Under the pieces are notes generated by a model, which saw nothing but the letters and a program-made list of their open reading frames with translations, was not told the DNA's origin and did no database searches. Both the position numbers and the translations under genes were made by a program. A DNA stretch of 13,662 nt from JBBIRM01 sp037441765 (lineage in GTDB: Bacteria > Desulfobacterota > BSN033 > UBA1163): assembly GCA_037441765.1 (NCBI GenBank), contig JBBIRM010000069.1, positions 1-13,662 of the forward strand, read 5' to 3'. Of this stretch, positions 5,153 to 13,480 are shown piece after piece. The first letter of the stretch is position 1. Each line of letters opens with the position of its first letter.

Positions 5153-7582
5153 ATGATCTTTGTACCCAGGGGTGGTGCGGATAAGGAAGAGAGGGGGAAG
5201 GATGATAAAGTGAATATCCCCCATGAACTTCCCATCTTACCCTTAAGAGGAACAGTACTCTATCCTGATTTGATCTTGCCCATCATGGTGGGCAGGAAAA
5301 AGTCGGTCAAATTGATCGATGATGCCATGGATTCAGACCGTATCATTGGGATCGTCACTCAGAAAAGGTCTGAAACCGAAGACCCCAAGGAATCCGACCT
5401 TTACACGGTGGGCGTTGCCGCCTTGATTTTGAGAATGATTCGGGAGCTGGATGGGAGCCAGCGTGTGATCGTTCAAGGGATATCGAGGATTAAGGTTAAG
5501 GAGTTCCTCCAGCGGGATCCCTATTTTAAAGCCAGGATCGAGACGGTGGAGGAGACCTTTCAGCCAGGTGTAGAGATTGAGGCCCTGATGATGAATTTGA
5601 AAAATCTCTTCCAGAGGGCTGTCGAGTTGGCCCCCTACCTTACTGCTGAATTGGGTACAATGGTGAATAATGTGAAGTCCCCGCCAATCTTAGCCGATCT
5701 GATCGCTTCAAACCTAAATCTCTCGACCCATGATAAACAGACTGTTCTTGAGACGATCGATGTTAGGGAAAGATTGACCAAGGTTCATCTTCTCCTCAAT
5801 AAAGAGGTCCAGGTCCTCGAGTTGGGCAATAAGATTCAATCCCAGGTAAAAGAGGATATGGACCGTACACAAAGGGAATATTACCTCAGGGAGCAGATGA
5901 AGGCGATTAAGAAGGAGTTGGGGGAGCTCGATGAACATTCTACAGAGATCAAAGAACTGAAGGAGAAGATCAAGAAGGCAAAGATGCCCCCAGAGGCCCT
6001 TGCCGCCGCAGAAAAGGAGTTGGAACGTCTGGCCAAGATCCCTCCTGCTTCAGCAGAATATACGGTGGCCAGGACTTATCTGGACTGGTTGACAGAACTT
6101 CCATGGTCGGAGACTACAGAGGACAACCTCGATATTGACAATGCCCAGAAGACCCTGGACGAAGATCATTACGACCTCGAGAAGGTGAAGAAACGAATCT
6201 TAGAATATCTTGCGGTCAGAAAACTAAAGTCTGATATGAAAGGTCCAATCCTCTGTTTTGTTGGACCCCCGGGGGTCGGGAAGACCTCTTTAGGAAGGTC
6301 GATTGCTCGCACAATGGGACGAAAATTCATTAGAATCTCCCTTGGAGGAGTTCGAGATGAGGCAGAGATCCGTGGGCATCGCAGGACTTATGTGGGTGCT
6401 TTGCCTGGCCGAATCATTCAGGGGATTAAAAAGGCAGGCTCAAATAACCCCATATTCATGTTGGATGAGGTTGACAAAATTGGCATGGACTTTCGGGGTG
6501 ACCCTTCCTCAGCCCTCTTAGAGGTTCTTGACCCTGAGCAAAACTTTTCATTTTCAGATCACTACATTGATGTCCCCTTCGATCTTTCAAAGGTAATGTT
6601 CATCACGACCGCAAATGTTCTGGATACCATTCCCCCTGCCTTGAGGGATCGGATGGAGACTCTTGAACTGCCTGGTTACAGCGAAGACCAGAAGATGATG
6701 ATTGCCAAGAAGTTTTTGGTCCCCAAACAGATCAGTGAACACGGATTAACTTCAGAACTGATTGAATTTCAGGATGAGGCGATTCAGATCATCATCAGCT
6801 CTTATACCCGCGAGGCAGGAGTTAGGAACTTAGAAAGAGAGATTGCGGCGATCTGTAGAGGCGTGGCCAAGGATGTGGCAAGGGGAATTCGTGAAAAGGT
6901 GGTAATAACCCCAGATGTCCTTCATAAATTCTTAGGTCCTGTCAAATTCTTTCCTGAGGTGGCGGAGCGAACCTCTGAGCCAGGGGTGGCGACCGGTCTC
7001 GCCTGGACCCCTACCGGAGGAGATATCATCTTTGTTGAGGCGACAAAGATGAGGGGGGAAAAGGGGCTTACCCTAACCGGTCAGTTAGGGGATGTGATGA
7101 AGGAGTCTGCTCAGGCTGCACTGGCCTATGTTCGGTCCAAATCGAAAGAACTCGGGATTGAAGAAGATTTCTTTGAAAAGCATGATATCCATATCCATGT
7201 GCCTGCAGGGGCAATTCCTAAGGATGGGCCTTCCGCGGGGATCACCATGTTCGTGGCGTTGACCTCCCTTTTAACCAACAAACCTGTTAGAAACGATGTG
7301 GCCATGACCGGAGAGATTACTCTCAGGGGCTTGGTCCTTCCTGTGGGTGGAATCAAAGAGAAGGTGCTTGCGGGGTTGAGGGCAGGGATAAAAACGATCA
7401 TTCTTCCCCAGAAGAATGAGAAAGATCTGGAGGAGATCCCAGAGCATATCCGGAATGCCATGAATTTCAAATTTATACAGAGAATGGATGAAGCGATCGA
7501 ATTGGCCCTTAAGCCCACAGAACAGCCAAGACATGAAAGAGAGCCTGAGATAGAGCCGGAGAGGATCAGTGCCTCTGTTTGA
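5153..7582 (+). CDS. lon: ATP-dependent protease Lon
   Basis: This is a complete 809-residue Lon (E. coli Lon is 784), a cytoplasmic hexameric AAA+ protease that degrades damaged and regulatory proteins. The N-terminal substrate-binding domain covers about residues 22-215 (starting ELPILPLRGTVLYP). A helical region with the hallmark REYYLREQMKAIKKELGE follows. The AAA+ domain has Walker A GPPGVGKT (371-378) and Walker B LDE (Asp438, Glu439). The C-terminal protease domain has catalytic Ser694 in DGPSAG and Lys737 in GGIKEK, the same 43-residue spacing as E. coli Ser679/Lys722. No key residue is missing. A strong AGGAGGT at 5142-5148 supports the chosen ATG. The N-terminus has about 20 extra polar residues and the last 20 are charged. 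Extra copies elsewhere in the genome cannot be excluded. Confidence 0.98.
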   Translation: MIFVPRGGADKEERGKDDKVNIPHELPILPLRGTVLYPDLILPIMVGRKKSVKLIDDAMDSDRIIGIVTQKRSETEDPKESDLYTVGVAALILRMIRELDGSQRVIVQGISRIKVKEFLQRDPYFKARIETVEETFQPGVEIEALMMNLKNLFQRAVELAPYLTAELGTMVNNVKSPPILADLIASNLNLSTHDKQTVLETIDVRERLTKVHLLLNKEVQVLELGNKIQSQVKEDMDRTQREYYLREQMKAIKKELGELDEHSTEIKELKEKIKKAKMPPEALAAAEKELERLAKIPPASAEYTVARTYLDWLTELPWSETTEDNLDIDNAQKTLDEDHYDLEKVKKRILEYLAVRKLKSDMKGPILCFVGPPGVGKTSLGRSIARTMGRKFIRISLGGVRDEAEIRGHRRTYVGALPGRIIQGIKKAGSNNPIFMLDEVDKIGMDFRGDPSSALLEVLDPEQNFSFSDHYIDVPFDLSKVMFITTANVLDTIPPALRDRMETLELPGYSEDQKMMIAKKFLVPKQISEHGLTSELIEFQDEAIQIIISSYTREAGVRNLEREIAAICRGVAKDVARGIREKVVITPDVLHKFLGPVKFFPEVAERTSEPGVATGLAWTPTGGDIIFVEATKMRGEKGLTLTGQLGDVMKESAQAALAYVRSKSKELGIEEDFFEKHDIHIHVPAGAIPKDGPSAGITMFVALTSLLTNKPVRNDVAMTGEITLRGLVLPVGGIKEKVLAGLRAGIKTIILPQKNEKDLEEIPEHIRNAMNFKFIQRMDEAIELALKPTEQPRHEREPEIEPERISASV

Positions 7583-7602
7583 AAGGGTTTGACAAACCTT
7601 TC
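7581..7602 (+). terminator. Possible hairpin at the end of lon
   Basis: GAAAGG(G)TTT (7581-7590, one bulged G) can pair with AAACCTTTC (7594-7602) around a 3-nt loop. The stem overlaps the lon stop codon. The sequence that follows is pyrimidine-rich (CCCTTCTATCCCC) but has no clean T-run, so intrinsic termination is uncertain. Confidence 0.3.
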
Positions 7603-7673
7603 CCTTCTATCCCCTATTCACTTGTTTATGCTTAGATTCAAAAGGGGTTTTTCTTTCCTCAAAAAGTAATACG

Positions 7674-8900
7674 ATGGAATATCCAAAACTCCGAAGGGTC
7701 AACCTCTTCCCAGTCCAGATCTCAGGTCAAACGATGCTCTGTCTTCAGGATCCACTGAACGTAAGCGAAAAAGTTCTTTTTCTACCCCTTCCCATCTACT
7801 TCATCATCTCCCATTTTGATGGACAGCATTCTATCGTTGATATCCAGGCTGAATACATGAGGAGATTTGGAGAGATTCTCTATTCTGAGAAGGTTCAGGA
7901 GATCATCCATCAATTGGATGAAAATCTTTTCCTTGAGGGGGAGCGATTCCAGCAGGCCTTAAGGAATAAGGAGGAAGCTTTTTTACGCTCCTCCATAAGA
8001 GAGCCTGCCTTTGCAGGAAAGAGTTATGAGGTAGATCCAGAGCGTTTACGGAGGCAACTGGAGGGTTATTTTATCAGCACGGATGGGCCTGGGATGTTGG
8101 GTGATAGAGGAGGGCAAGGTGGATTAAAGGGTGTGATTGCTCCCCATATCGATTTTCAGAGAGGGGGATTCTGTTATGCCTTTTCTCATAAGGAGATATG
8201 GGAGAAAAGTTCTTCAAGTTGTTTTATCATTTTTGGAACATCACATGCCCCCATGGGAAATCCTTTCTGCATCACCAGAAAAGATTTCAATACTCCCCTC
8301 GGCGCCTTGAAGGTGAATCAAGAAATGGTCAATGCCATTCAATCCCAATGCCCTTACGATCTTTTTAAAGACGAAGTCGTCCAAAGAAGCGAACACTCCA
8401 TCGAATTTCAGTGCATATTCCTCCGTTATCTCTTCCCTGAACCATTCGATCTTAAGATTGTTCCCATTCTATGTGGGTCCTTCGAAGGGGCCATTGAGAA
8501 AGGAATTTCACCCACCCAATTGGAACCTGTCAAGCAGTTTATCGATGCCCTTAGAAATTCTCTTCTTTCCATCAACGAAGAGATATGTTTTATCGCAAGC
8601 GCTGATCTGGCCCATATGGGCCTCCAGTTTGGAGATAGAGAGGGAATAAACGAATACAGTCTTAGAGTCCTCCAGTCAGAAGATCGTGAAATGCTAAGTT
8701 ATGTAGAGGGGATGGACGGGGAAGGATTCTTTTCCTTGATTTCAAGGGAGAAGGATCGGAGGAGAATCTGTGGCCTTTCGGCCATCTATACGTTGCTTAA
8801 AGTGATGGAGGCAAAAGAGGGAAGACTCCTCAAGTATGGTCAGGCCTTCAGCCCGGAGACGCAATCTGTGGTGACATTTGCAAGCCTTGCCTTCTACTGA
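7674..8900 (+). CDS. amrB: MEMO1-family protein, AmmeMemoRadiSam system protein B, with extra N-terminal domain
   Basis: This 408-residue protein is in two parts. Residues 1 to about 110 form a domain seen with this family in deltaproteobacteria (LRRVNLFPVQISGQ, then FDGQHSIVDIQAEYMRRFG), possibly a winged-helix or PqqD-like fold. From about residue 148 the MEMO fold follows (GLKGVIAPHIDFQRGG, FGTSHAPMG, DFNTPLGALKVN, EHSIEFQ, KIVPILCG, ASADLAHMG). His158, His191 and His241 are conserved. The position equivalent to human MEMO1 Cys244, an iron ligand, is Ala313. The biochemical role is unknown; partner proteins A and the radical SAM enzyme are not in this window. There is no clear Shine-Dalgarno before the ATG, but the conserved N-terminal motif close behind it supports this start. 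The gene stands alone, 91 bp after lon, and may be transcribed with it. Confidence 0.9.
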   Translation: MEYPKLRRVNLFPVQISGQTMLCLQDPLNVSEKVLFLPLPIYFIISHFDGQHSIVDIQAEYMRRFGEILYSEKVQEIIHQLDENLFLEGERFQQALRNKEEAFLRSSIREPAFAGKSYEVDPERLRRQLEGYFISTDGPGMLGDRGGQGGLKGVIAPHIDFQRGGFCYAFSHKEIWEKSSSSCFIIFGTSHAPMGNPFCITRKDFNTPLGALKVNQEMVNAIQSQCPYDLFKDEVVQRSEHSIEFQCIFLRYLFPEPFDLKIVPILCGSFEGAIEKGISPTQLEPVKQFIDALRNSLLSINEEICFIASADLAHMGLQFGDREGINEYSLRVLQSEDREMLSYVEGMDGEGFFSLISREKDRRRICGLSAIYTLLKVMEAKEGRLLKYGQAFSPETQSVVTFASLAFY

Positions 8901-8911
8901 TCTCTTTCATC

Positions 8912-9040
8912 CGGTTTATTTCGTCTATCAGGTCCTTTTCTTTAATGAATTTTGCGAAATAGAACAAAAGAAAAAAACAAAATAAACAAAAAAGAAAAAA
9001 ACAAAATAAACAAGAAAAACAGAATAGACGAGATAAACCG
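8912..9040. repeat. Inverted repeat bounding an A-rich spacer between convergent genes
   Basis: CGGTTTATTTCGTCTAT (8912-8928) and ATAGACGAGATAAACCG (9024-9040) are 17-bp inverted arms with one mismatch, about 95 bp apart. The spacer is extremely A-rich on the plus strand in its second half. The element fills the gap between two convergent genes (stops at 8900 and 9051). It could serve as a transcription end in both directions, since a minus-strand transcript would read a long U-rich tract here, or it could be a small mobile repeat. Confidence 0.6.
8970..9013 (+). repeat. A-rich tandem repeat, 24-bp period
   Basis: A 24-bp unit (8970-8993) containing GAAAAAAACAAAATAAACAA is followed by a second copy, of which the first 20 bases are identical (8994-9013). 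A degenerate third copy merges into the right arm of the enclosing inverted repeat. This is low-complexity DNA and is non-coding on both strands. Confidence 0.65.
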
Positions 9041-9050
9041 AATAGGTGGG

Positions 9051-9290
9051 TTAAGATGGTTTTTGTTTGATTTTATCTATGGAGGGATAGAGGTCTGATA
9101 GTTTTTTTTCAAGTTCTTCTGGAAGGTCCACCTGGAGGCTGAGGATTCTCTCACGGATAAGGGCTAAGGTCCCCAATTTTTCACTCACCTCCTTGGGGGT
9201 GATACGACTTAGTCTTTTGGATACCTCTTTAATCTCTTCGTTTAAAAATTCGACCAATTTCAATATCTCGGATAGTCTTTTCTGTCCCAT
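9051..9290 (-). CDS. Small helical protein, possible coiled coil, function unknown
   Basis: The protein has 79 residues, or 80 if the TTG directly upstream (9291-9293) is the start. It is rich in Leu, Glu, Lys and Ile in heptad-like spacing (ILKLVEFLNEEIKEVSKRL, then LALIRERILSLQ), so a helical hairpin or coiled coil is likely. It has no membrane segment, cysteine or recognised domain. ATG at 9290 is preferred as the stronger codon. The Shine-Dalgarno-like AGGGAG lies 10 nt before the ATG and 7 nt before the TTG, so the choice is open. It is the last of the minus-strand genes, 70 bp after the transglutaminase-like gene, and probably shares its transcript. It could be a false prediction, but the amino-acid pattern is protein-like. 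Confidence 0.6.
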   Translation of the reverse strand: MGQKRLSEILKLVEFLNEEIKEVSKRLSRITPKEVSEKLGTLALIRERILSLQVDLPEELEKKLSDLYPSIDKIKQKPS

Positions 9291-9360
9291 CAATCGTCTG
9301 CTCCCTCAGGTTTTCTTAACTTACCCGATTTAATGAGAGATTGCAAGGGGATTCATCGGG

Positions 9361-10083
9361 CTACCTCTCATAAACATCCTCGTTTTCAAATTTAGAAAGA
9401 CTTTTTCCCTCCTGATCTTCAAACATTTTGATCCAGCGATTTACCCGATCTTCCCCATAGGCCCTCTTCCATCCGATGACGATCTTTTTCACAGGGACAT
9501 CTGCATAGACCCCATGGAAGGCAACATATTCCATAAATTTTTGATTCTTTAGATTGTAGGGTTGAAACATTGAGTCCTCTCTACCATTGAACTCAAGAGG
9601 GGGGACATGGTGTTTTTCACAAAGGGAGCGGTTAAAGGCAGGAGTGGCTTTCACCCATTTCCCCTCGAGATAGAATTCCACAAAGCCATGATACACAAAG
9701 AGGTCGGTCCCGAGAAATTCAAGGAGCTGGTGGGTCGTGAGGTGATTTCGAACATCCGCAAGTCCAATACGAGAAGGAATCCCACATGCCCTTCCTAAGG
9801 CGCAAAGAAGAGAGGCCTTGGGGACACAGAAACTCCTTCCCCGATTAAGAACAAAACTGGCCCTGTAATGTTCAGGCAGATAAAAAGGGGAATAGGGGTC
9901 ATAAAGAATTTCATCCCTGACCGCATAATAGAGTTTTACAGCCATCTCAACAGGGTCGGTGCTATTTCCAATAGTCTTTTGGGCATATTCTCGAATATCC
10001 TCATTGTCACTATCAATCACCTCTGTCGGGGTAAGAAAGATTTGGTATTGATGATGGTTTTCCAATTGCATAGATTTTTCCAT
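9361..10083 (-). CDS. Transglutaminase-like (papain-fold) domain protein
   Basis: This 240-residue protein has the transglutaminase-core pattern: helical DPVEMAVKLYYAVRDEILYDP (about 43-63), catalytic-type Cys86 in GRSFCVPKASLL, ACGIPSRIGLADVRNH (99-114), and His132 in YHGFVEFYLEGKWVKATPAFN. The third position of the Cys-His-Asp triad, normally Asp in a WxxxDP motif, is Thr147 here (KATPAFN). This ATPAFN variant may be a feature of a subfamily rather than a loss of activity. No signal peptide is seen, so it is likely cytoplasmic. The substrate is unknown; family members include proteases, peptidoglycan amidases and crosslinking enzymes. The ATG is preceded by AAGGGAAAGG. It lies 86 bp downstream of ecfT on the same strand, so it may belong to the same transcript or have its own promoter. 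Confidence 0.85.
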   Translation of the reverse strand: MEKSMQLENHHQYQIFLTPTEVIDSDNEDIREYAQKTIGNSTDPVEMAVKLYYAVRDEILYDPYSPFYLPEHYRASFVLNRGRSFCVPKASLLCALGRACGIPSRIGLADVRNHLTTHQLLEFLGTDLFVYHGFVEFYLEGKWVKATPAFNRSLCEKHHVPPLEFNGREDSMFQPYNLKNQKFMEYVAFHGVYADVPVKKIVIGWKRAYGEDRVNRWIKMFEDQEGKSLSKFENEDVYER

Positions 10084-10169
10084 ACCTTTCCCTTTTAATA
10101 AAAAAGAAATTGTGGGTGATGCTCTTTTAAATAAAGATAACCGATTCCTTTAGAATTTAAAAGGACCAT

Positions 10170-10964
10170 TTAAAGCCGATAAGGCAGTACCGCACCCAGT
10201 TTAAATACCAATCTTAAAATGAGCATAACGAGAAGCAGGAGACCAAGAAGAGCCATTACAGCATAATCTATTCTCCTGAGGTGAAGTTCATAATAAAAGG
10301 TTCTTTGGGCACCTGGACGAAACCCTTTCGATTCAAGGGCCATTGCCAATAGATTGGTATGCCTTATTGCATAGATAAATAGGGGGACCGCTTGCGGAAT
10401 GAATTGGGCTACCCTCCTTAGTATGTTTTTGGACTTTAGGTCCAAACCACGTGACATCTGGGCCTGGATGATGGTGACTCCAGCGCCCGCAAAGGTTGGG
10501 ATCAGTCTCAATGCAGTGGAGATGGCAAAGGCAATGGGATAGGGGAAGCCCAATTGGATGAGGCCATTGGTCATCTCCTCATTTCTGGTTGTTGAGAGAA
10601 GGATTAACCCAATGGCGACAAAATTGGCCAATCTTAACCCCATGGCCATTCCGTAAAGAAGTGACTCTCTGCTCAATTGAAATGGGCCAAGGGAGCAGAG
10701 AAGGGTAGGGCCTTTGACAAAAAATGGCCATAGAACTGCGCTGAAAATGATGAGAAGGATAAGGATGAAGCGAACCCTCCAGAAATTTAAGAGGGCTTTT
10801 GCAGAGATGGCCAAAACGAATATCCCAAAACTGATCCCTGCCATATATAGTGGGTGATTGAAGCACAGACAGGCCAAAAATAGTATCAAGACACCAATCA
10901 GTTTGGTTCGAGGGTCCAAACGATGAACCCAGGTATCCTTATCTAGGTATAAAAAAATATTCAT
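10170..10964 (-). CDS. ecfT: ECF transporter transmembrane coupling protein EcfT
   Basis: This 264-residue integral membrane protein of the EcfT/CbiQ family links the S component to the two ATPase domains of an energy-coupling-factor vitamin or metal importer. The N-terminal LDPRTKL (16-22) is typical, followed by membrane helices at about 23-55, 65-82, 104-125 and 234-255. The two cytoplasmic coupling motifs that contact the ATPases read SRG (171-173, in QAQMSRGLDL) and SKG (212-214, in ALESKGF), versus the ARG-type consensus. The ATG overlaps the stop of the ecfA gene by one base (TAATG), indicating translational coupling. No intrinsic terminator was found in the 86 bp that follow. Confidence 0.95.
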   Translation of the reverse strand: MNIFLYLDKDTWVHRLDPRTKLIGVLILFLACLCFNHPLYMAGISFGIFVLAISAKALLNFWRVRFILILLIIFSAVLWPFFVKGPTLLCSLGPFQLSRESLLYGMAMGLRLANFVAIGLILLSTTRNEEMTNGLIQLGFPYPIAFAISTALRLIPTFAGAGVTIIQAQMSRGLDLKSKNILRRVAQFIPQAVPLFIYAIRHTNLLAMALESKGFRPGAQRTFYYELHLRRIDYAVMALLGLLLLVMLILRLVFKLGAVLPYRL

Positions 10965-12646
10965 TAACCTCTACCTTTAATTTCTTCCACAATCCCCTCA
11001 ACCGTAAGGGCCTCCGTCCCTAACCAGTTACCCAACTTAACAAGCGAGGGCGCCTGGAGGGAGGCCTCTGAAAGTCTCTCCTCATCAGCAAAGACGGTTC
11101 GGGTTGGCCCATCTGAAAGGATGCGTCCCTCTTTCATTACAATCGTCCGTTGAGTATATTCTGTAGCCACCCACATGGAGTGTGTGATAATGATAATGGT
11201 GTGTCCTTTTCTGTTTAACTGTCTTAAAACATCCATTATATTTTTCTGATTACGGATATCAAGACCAGTAGTGGGCTCATCAAGAATGATGATCTGTGGT
11301 CGAGCAGCCAAAACCGAGGCGACTGCAACCCTCTGACGTTCCCCTTTGGTCAGAGTGAAGGGGACCTTTGTTTCACAACCCTCTAACCCTACAATCTCAA
11401 GCGCCTCTGCAACACGCCTCTCAATCACCTTAGAATCTTCACCCAATACCTTAAGACCAAAACCGACTTCCTCTTTAACCGTTCGTGAAAAGATCTGATG
11501 GTCAGGATTTTGGAATACATATCCAACCAACTCTGCCATTTCCCGATGGGTATAGTCCTTTGTTCTTTTTCCCTGTACCCAAACCTCCCCCGAAGTTGGT
11601 TTTAGGAGGCCATTGAAATGTTTAGCCAGAGTGGTTTTGCCTGAGCCATTCTGCCCTAAAAGGGCAATGAATTCCCCTTCGTAGATAGATAGGTCAATCC
11701 CCCGAAGGGCTTCTACCTTATAGATTGGGTAGGTATAGTGCAATCCATCGGTCCAGAGGATAGGCTTCCCCTTGGTCTTTTTCAGTGATAGTTTTTCCCA
11801 ATCTTTCTTTTCAGGCTTGGCAAGACCTAAACTCTGAATGGTCTCTATGGATTGATTGAGATCGAGCGGGGAGCCTGGCCATCCCATCAGGCGAAAGAGT
11901 TCAAGCGTTGGAGGAGGCTTAACCCCGCAGGATTCGAGTAAGGATTGATTCTTAAGAACATCAACTGGTGATCCTTTGGCTATTAATTCACCCTCACGGA
12001 GCAACATCACAGAGTCAGCATGGAGAGCGGTTTCCGGTTCATGATCTACCAAAAGGAGAGTGCGACCTTCACCCCTTAGGCGGTCTGCTATCGAGAGAAC
12101 CTCCTTTCTACCCTGTGGGTCGAGATCAGTTGTTGGTTCATCCATTACAAGTATATTCGGTTCTAACGCAAGGACCGAACCAATGGCAAGGCGTTGTTTC
12201 TGACCTCCGGAGAGGCTTGATGGTTCACGATGCCGAAAACCCTCCAGACCTACAAAGGATAAATACAGTTTGATTCTACGCTCAATCTCTGAGCGAGGAA
12301 GACAGTGATTTTCCGGTCCAAAGGCCATTTCAAGTTCCACATTGGTGGAGAAGAGTTGTGCCTCGAAGTCTTGGAATACTAAACCCACTAAGCGTGATAG
12401 ATCCGTTACTTTATGTGAGGCCACTTCTTTCCCATTCACGAGAACACGGCCCTGATACTTTCCACGAAAGAAATGGGGGACAAGACCATTAAGAGTGAAG
12501 CAGAGAGTCGATTTCCCTGCACCTGAATGTCCCATTAGAACGACAAATGCTTCGTCCTTGATTTGAGTCTCAATATGCTGGAGTGCAGGCCTTCTGTTTG
12601 AAGGATAAGTATATGATAAGTCTTCAATTGAGATTGAAATGTCCAT
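10964..12646 (-). CDS. ecfA: Fused double ATPase of ECF transporter (EcfA-EcfA')
   Basis: This 560-residue cytoplasmic protein contains two complete ABC ATPase domains that energise the ECF importer. Domain 1 has Walker A GHSGAGKST (39-47), Q-loop Gln92, signature LSGGQ (145-149), Walker B with Asp169/Glu170 and His202. Domain 2 has Walker A GQNGSGKTT (331-339), Gln379, signature LTKGE (432-436), Walker B with Asp456/Glu457 and His489. Both catalytic glutamates are present, so both sites may hydrolyse ATP, although the second signature is non-canonical. The linker (about 240-295) is poorly conserved and charged. Fused EcfA-EcfA' proteins of this kind (YkoD-like) occur in dedicated, single-S-component systems. 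The ATG is 5 nt after the S-component stop, with AGGTG overlapping that stop as ribosome binding site. Confidence 0.95.
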   Translation of the reverse strand: MDISISIEDLSYTYPSNRRPALQHIETQIKDEAFVVLMGHSGAGKSTLCFTLNGLVPHFFRGKYQGRVLVNGKEVASHKVTDLSRLVGLVFQDFEAQLFSTNVELEMAFGPENHCLPRSEIERRIKLYLSFVGLEGFRHREPSSLSGGQKQRLAIGSVLALEPNILVMDEPTTDLDPQGRKEVLSIADRLRGEGRTLLLVDHEPETALHADSVMLLREGELIAKGSPVDVLKNQSLLESCGVKPPPTLELFRLMGWPGSPLDLNQSIETIQSLGLAKPEKKDWEKLSLKKTKGKPILWTDGLHYTYPIYKVEALRGIDLSIYEGEFIALLGQNGSGKTTLAKHFNGLLKPTSGEVWVQGKRTKDYTHREMAELVGYVFQNPDHQIFSRTVKEEVGFGLKVLGEDSKVIERRVAEALEIVGLEGCETKVPFTLTKGERQRVAVASVLAARPQIIILDEPTTGLDIRNQKNIMDVLRQLNRKGHTIIIITHSMWVATEYTQRTIVMKEGRILSDGPTRTVFADEERLSEASLQAPSLVKLGNWLGTEALTVEGIVEEIKGRG

Positions 12647-12651
12647 TTCAC

Positions 12652-13398
12652 CTATAGCAAGAGACTACCAATAAGGATGATAAATGTAGAAATCCAGTAA
12701 TGGGTGGTTGATGGGATGTGGAGAGTCATCTCACCAAAAAGCCCGACCATAGAGCCTGCTGTAACCATCCAGGCACCAAGTGTCCTCACTATGGATGGTC
12801 CAATATTGCTCTCCTCCATCACATCAGGCCAGAACAGGCCAAGCTGGTTGGCAATGAGGTTGAATACAGAACTAAGCAGTATAACTCCGATCCAACTTCC
12901 GAGGGTATTGTTGATTGTGATAATTTTTACAAGCACACCATAGGGCACAATACCCAAAGTATCCACAAAGGTGGAGATGACCACCGCACAGGAGGCGCTT
13001 GAGATAAAGGCAATTAGAAAATAGTTGACCCAGCACGAGACCTCACCAGTCCTCCATTGTTGCGAGATTTTAAGGAAGGGTAAGAAGGTCATCCACATAG
13101 TATATGGAAGGTAACCGAGAAGAAAGTTACCTACAAAACCTGCAATTGAACCGGGGCCCAGTGTCCCTCCAAAGACATCACCTATGAGATTACCAATTGC
13201 TGTCCCCCAGGCCCCTGCAGGACCGAAGAGAAGACCAAAGACCATGGGAAAGATATTTGCCACACGAACCTCTGTAATTCCAGGGATCAGTGGAATGGCG
13301 GTCTTGAAGGCGATGAGGGCTGAACCATAGATTGCCGCACAAACCGCAACCAGAATGATCATTCTTGTGTTGTTCCACATCCTAAAGGCAGACTTCAT
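12652..13398 (-). CDS. ECF transporter substrate-binding S component (QueT-like)
   Basis: This 248-residue hydrophobic protein is the first gene of the ECF operon, so it should be the substrate-capturing subunit. About six or seven membrane segments are visible (roughly 13-34, 47-66, 80-106, 122-146, 160-185, 203-222, 230-248). The motif TEVRVANIFPMVFGLLFGPAGAWGTAIGN (about 42-70) resembles the QueT family (queuosine precursor transporters), but the protein is longer than typical S components (about 160-200). The extra length is mainly at the C-terminus. The substrate is therefore uncertain: a queuosine-type precursor is one guess; other vitamins or metals are possible. It ends 5 nt before ecfA. 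No riboswitch fits in the roughly 25-nt predicted leader that could have revealed the ligand. Confidence 0.85.
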   Translation of the reverse strand: MKSAFRMWNNTRMIILVAVCAAIYGSALIAFKTAIPLIPGITEVRVANIFPMVFGLLFGPAGAWGTAIGNLIGDVFGGTLGPGSIAGFVGNFLLGYLPYTMWMTFLPFLKISQQWRTGEVSCWVNYFLIAFISSASCAVVISTFVDTLGIVPYGVLVKIITINNTLGSWIGVILLSSVFNLIANQLGLFWPDVMEESNIGPSIVRTLGAWMVTAGSMVGLFGEMTLHIPSTTHYWISTFIILIGSLLL

Positions 13399-13430
13399 GG
13401 TTTTTCTTTCTAAATAGGTTTACCAATAGA

Positions 13431-13460
13431 AATTTATCAGATTGAGAAAGAGAGTGTCAA
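13431..13460 (-). promoter_or_regulatory. Predicted sigma70-type promoter of the ECF operon
   Basis: On the minus strand, a consensus TTGACA (13460-13455) is followed after 18 bp by TAAATT (13436-13431, 4 of 6). Transcription would start near 13424, about 25 nt before the ATG at 13398. It lies 20 bp from the left edge of repeat copy 3. Confidence 0.5.
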
Positions 13461-13480
13461 CCAATAAACAATTTGTAACC

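Noticed and set aside
7126..7534. 130- and 87-codon minus-strand frames opposite the 3' part of lon
   Set aside because: The plus strand encodes the conserved Lon protease domain; no family resemblance on the minus strand.
7588..7620. TTGACA after lon as a promoter for the MEMO-family gene
   Set aside because: No acceptable -10 box at 16-18 bp; the TTGACA is part of the lon-end hairpin.
12704..13002. Overlapping plus-strand open frames opposite the S component
   Set aside because: The minus-strand frame encodes a recognisable membrane protein in a tight operon; the plus-strand frames are its shadows.
13399..13480. Possible riboswitch (queuosine precursor, cobalamin or thiamin) upstream of the ECF operon
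   Set aside because: The predicted leader is only about 25 nt, and the rest of the gap is promoter and repeat DNA. No conserved riboswitch core was seen.
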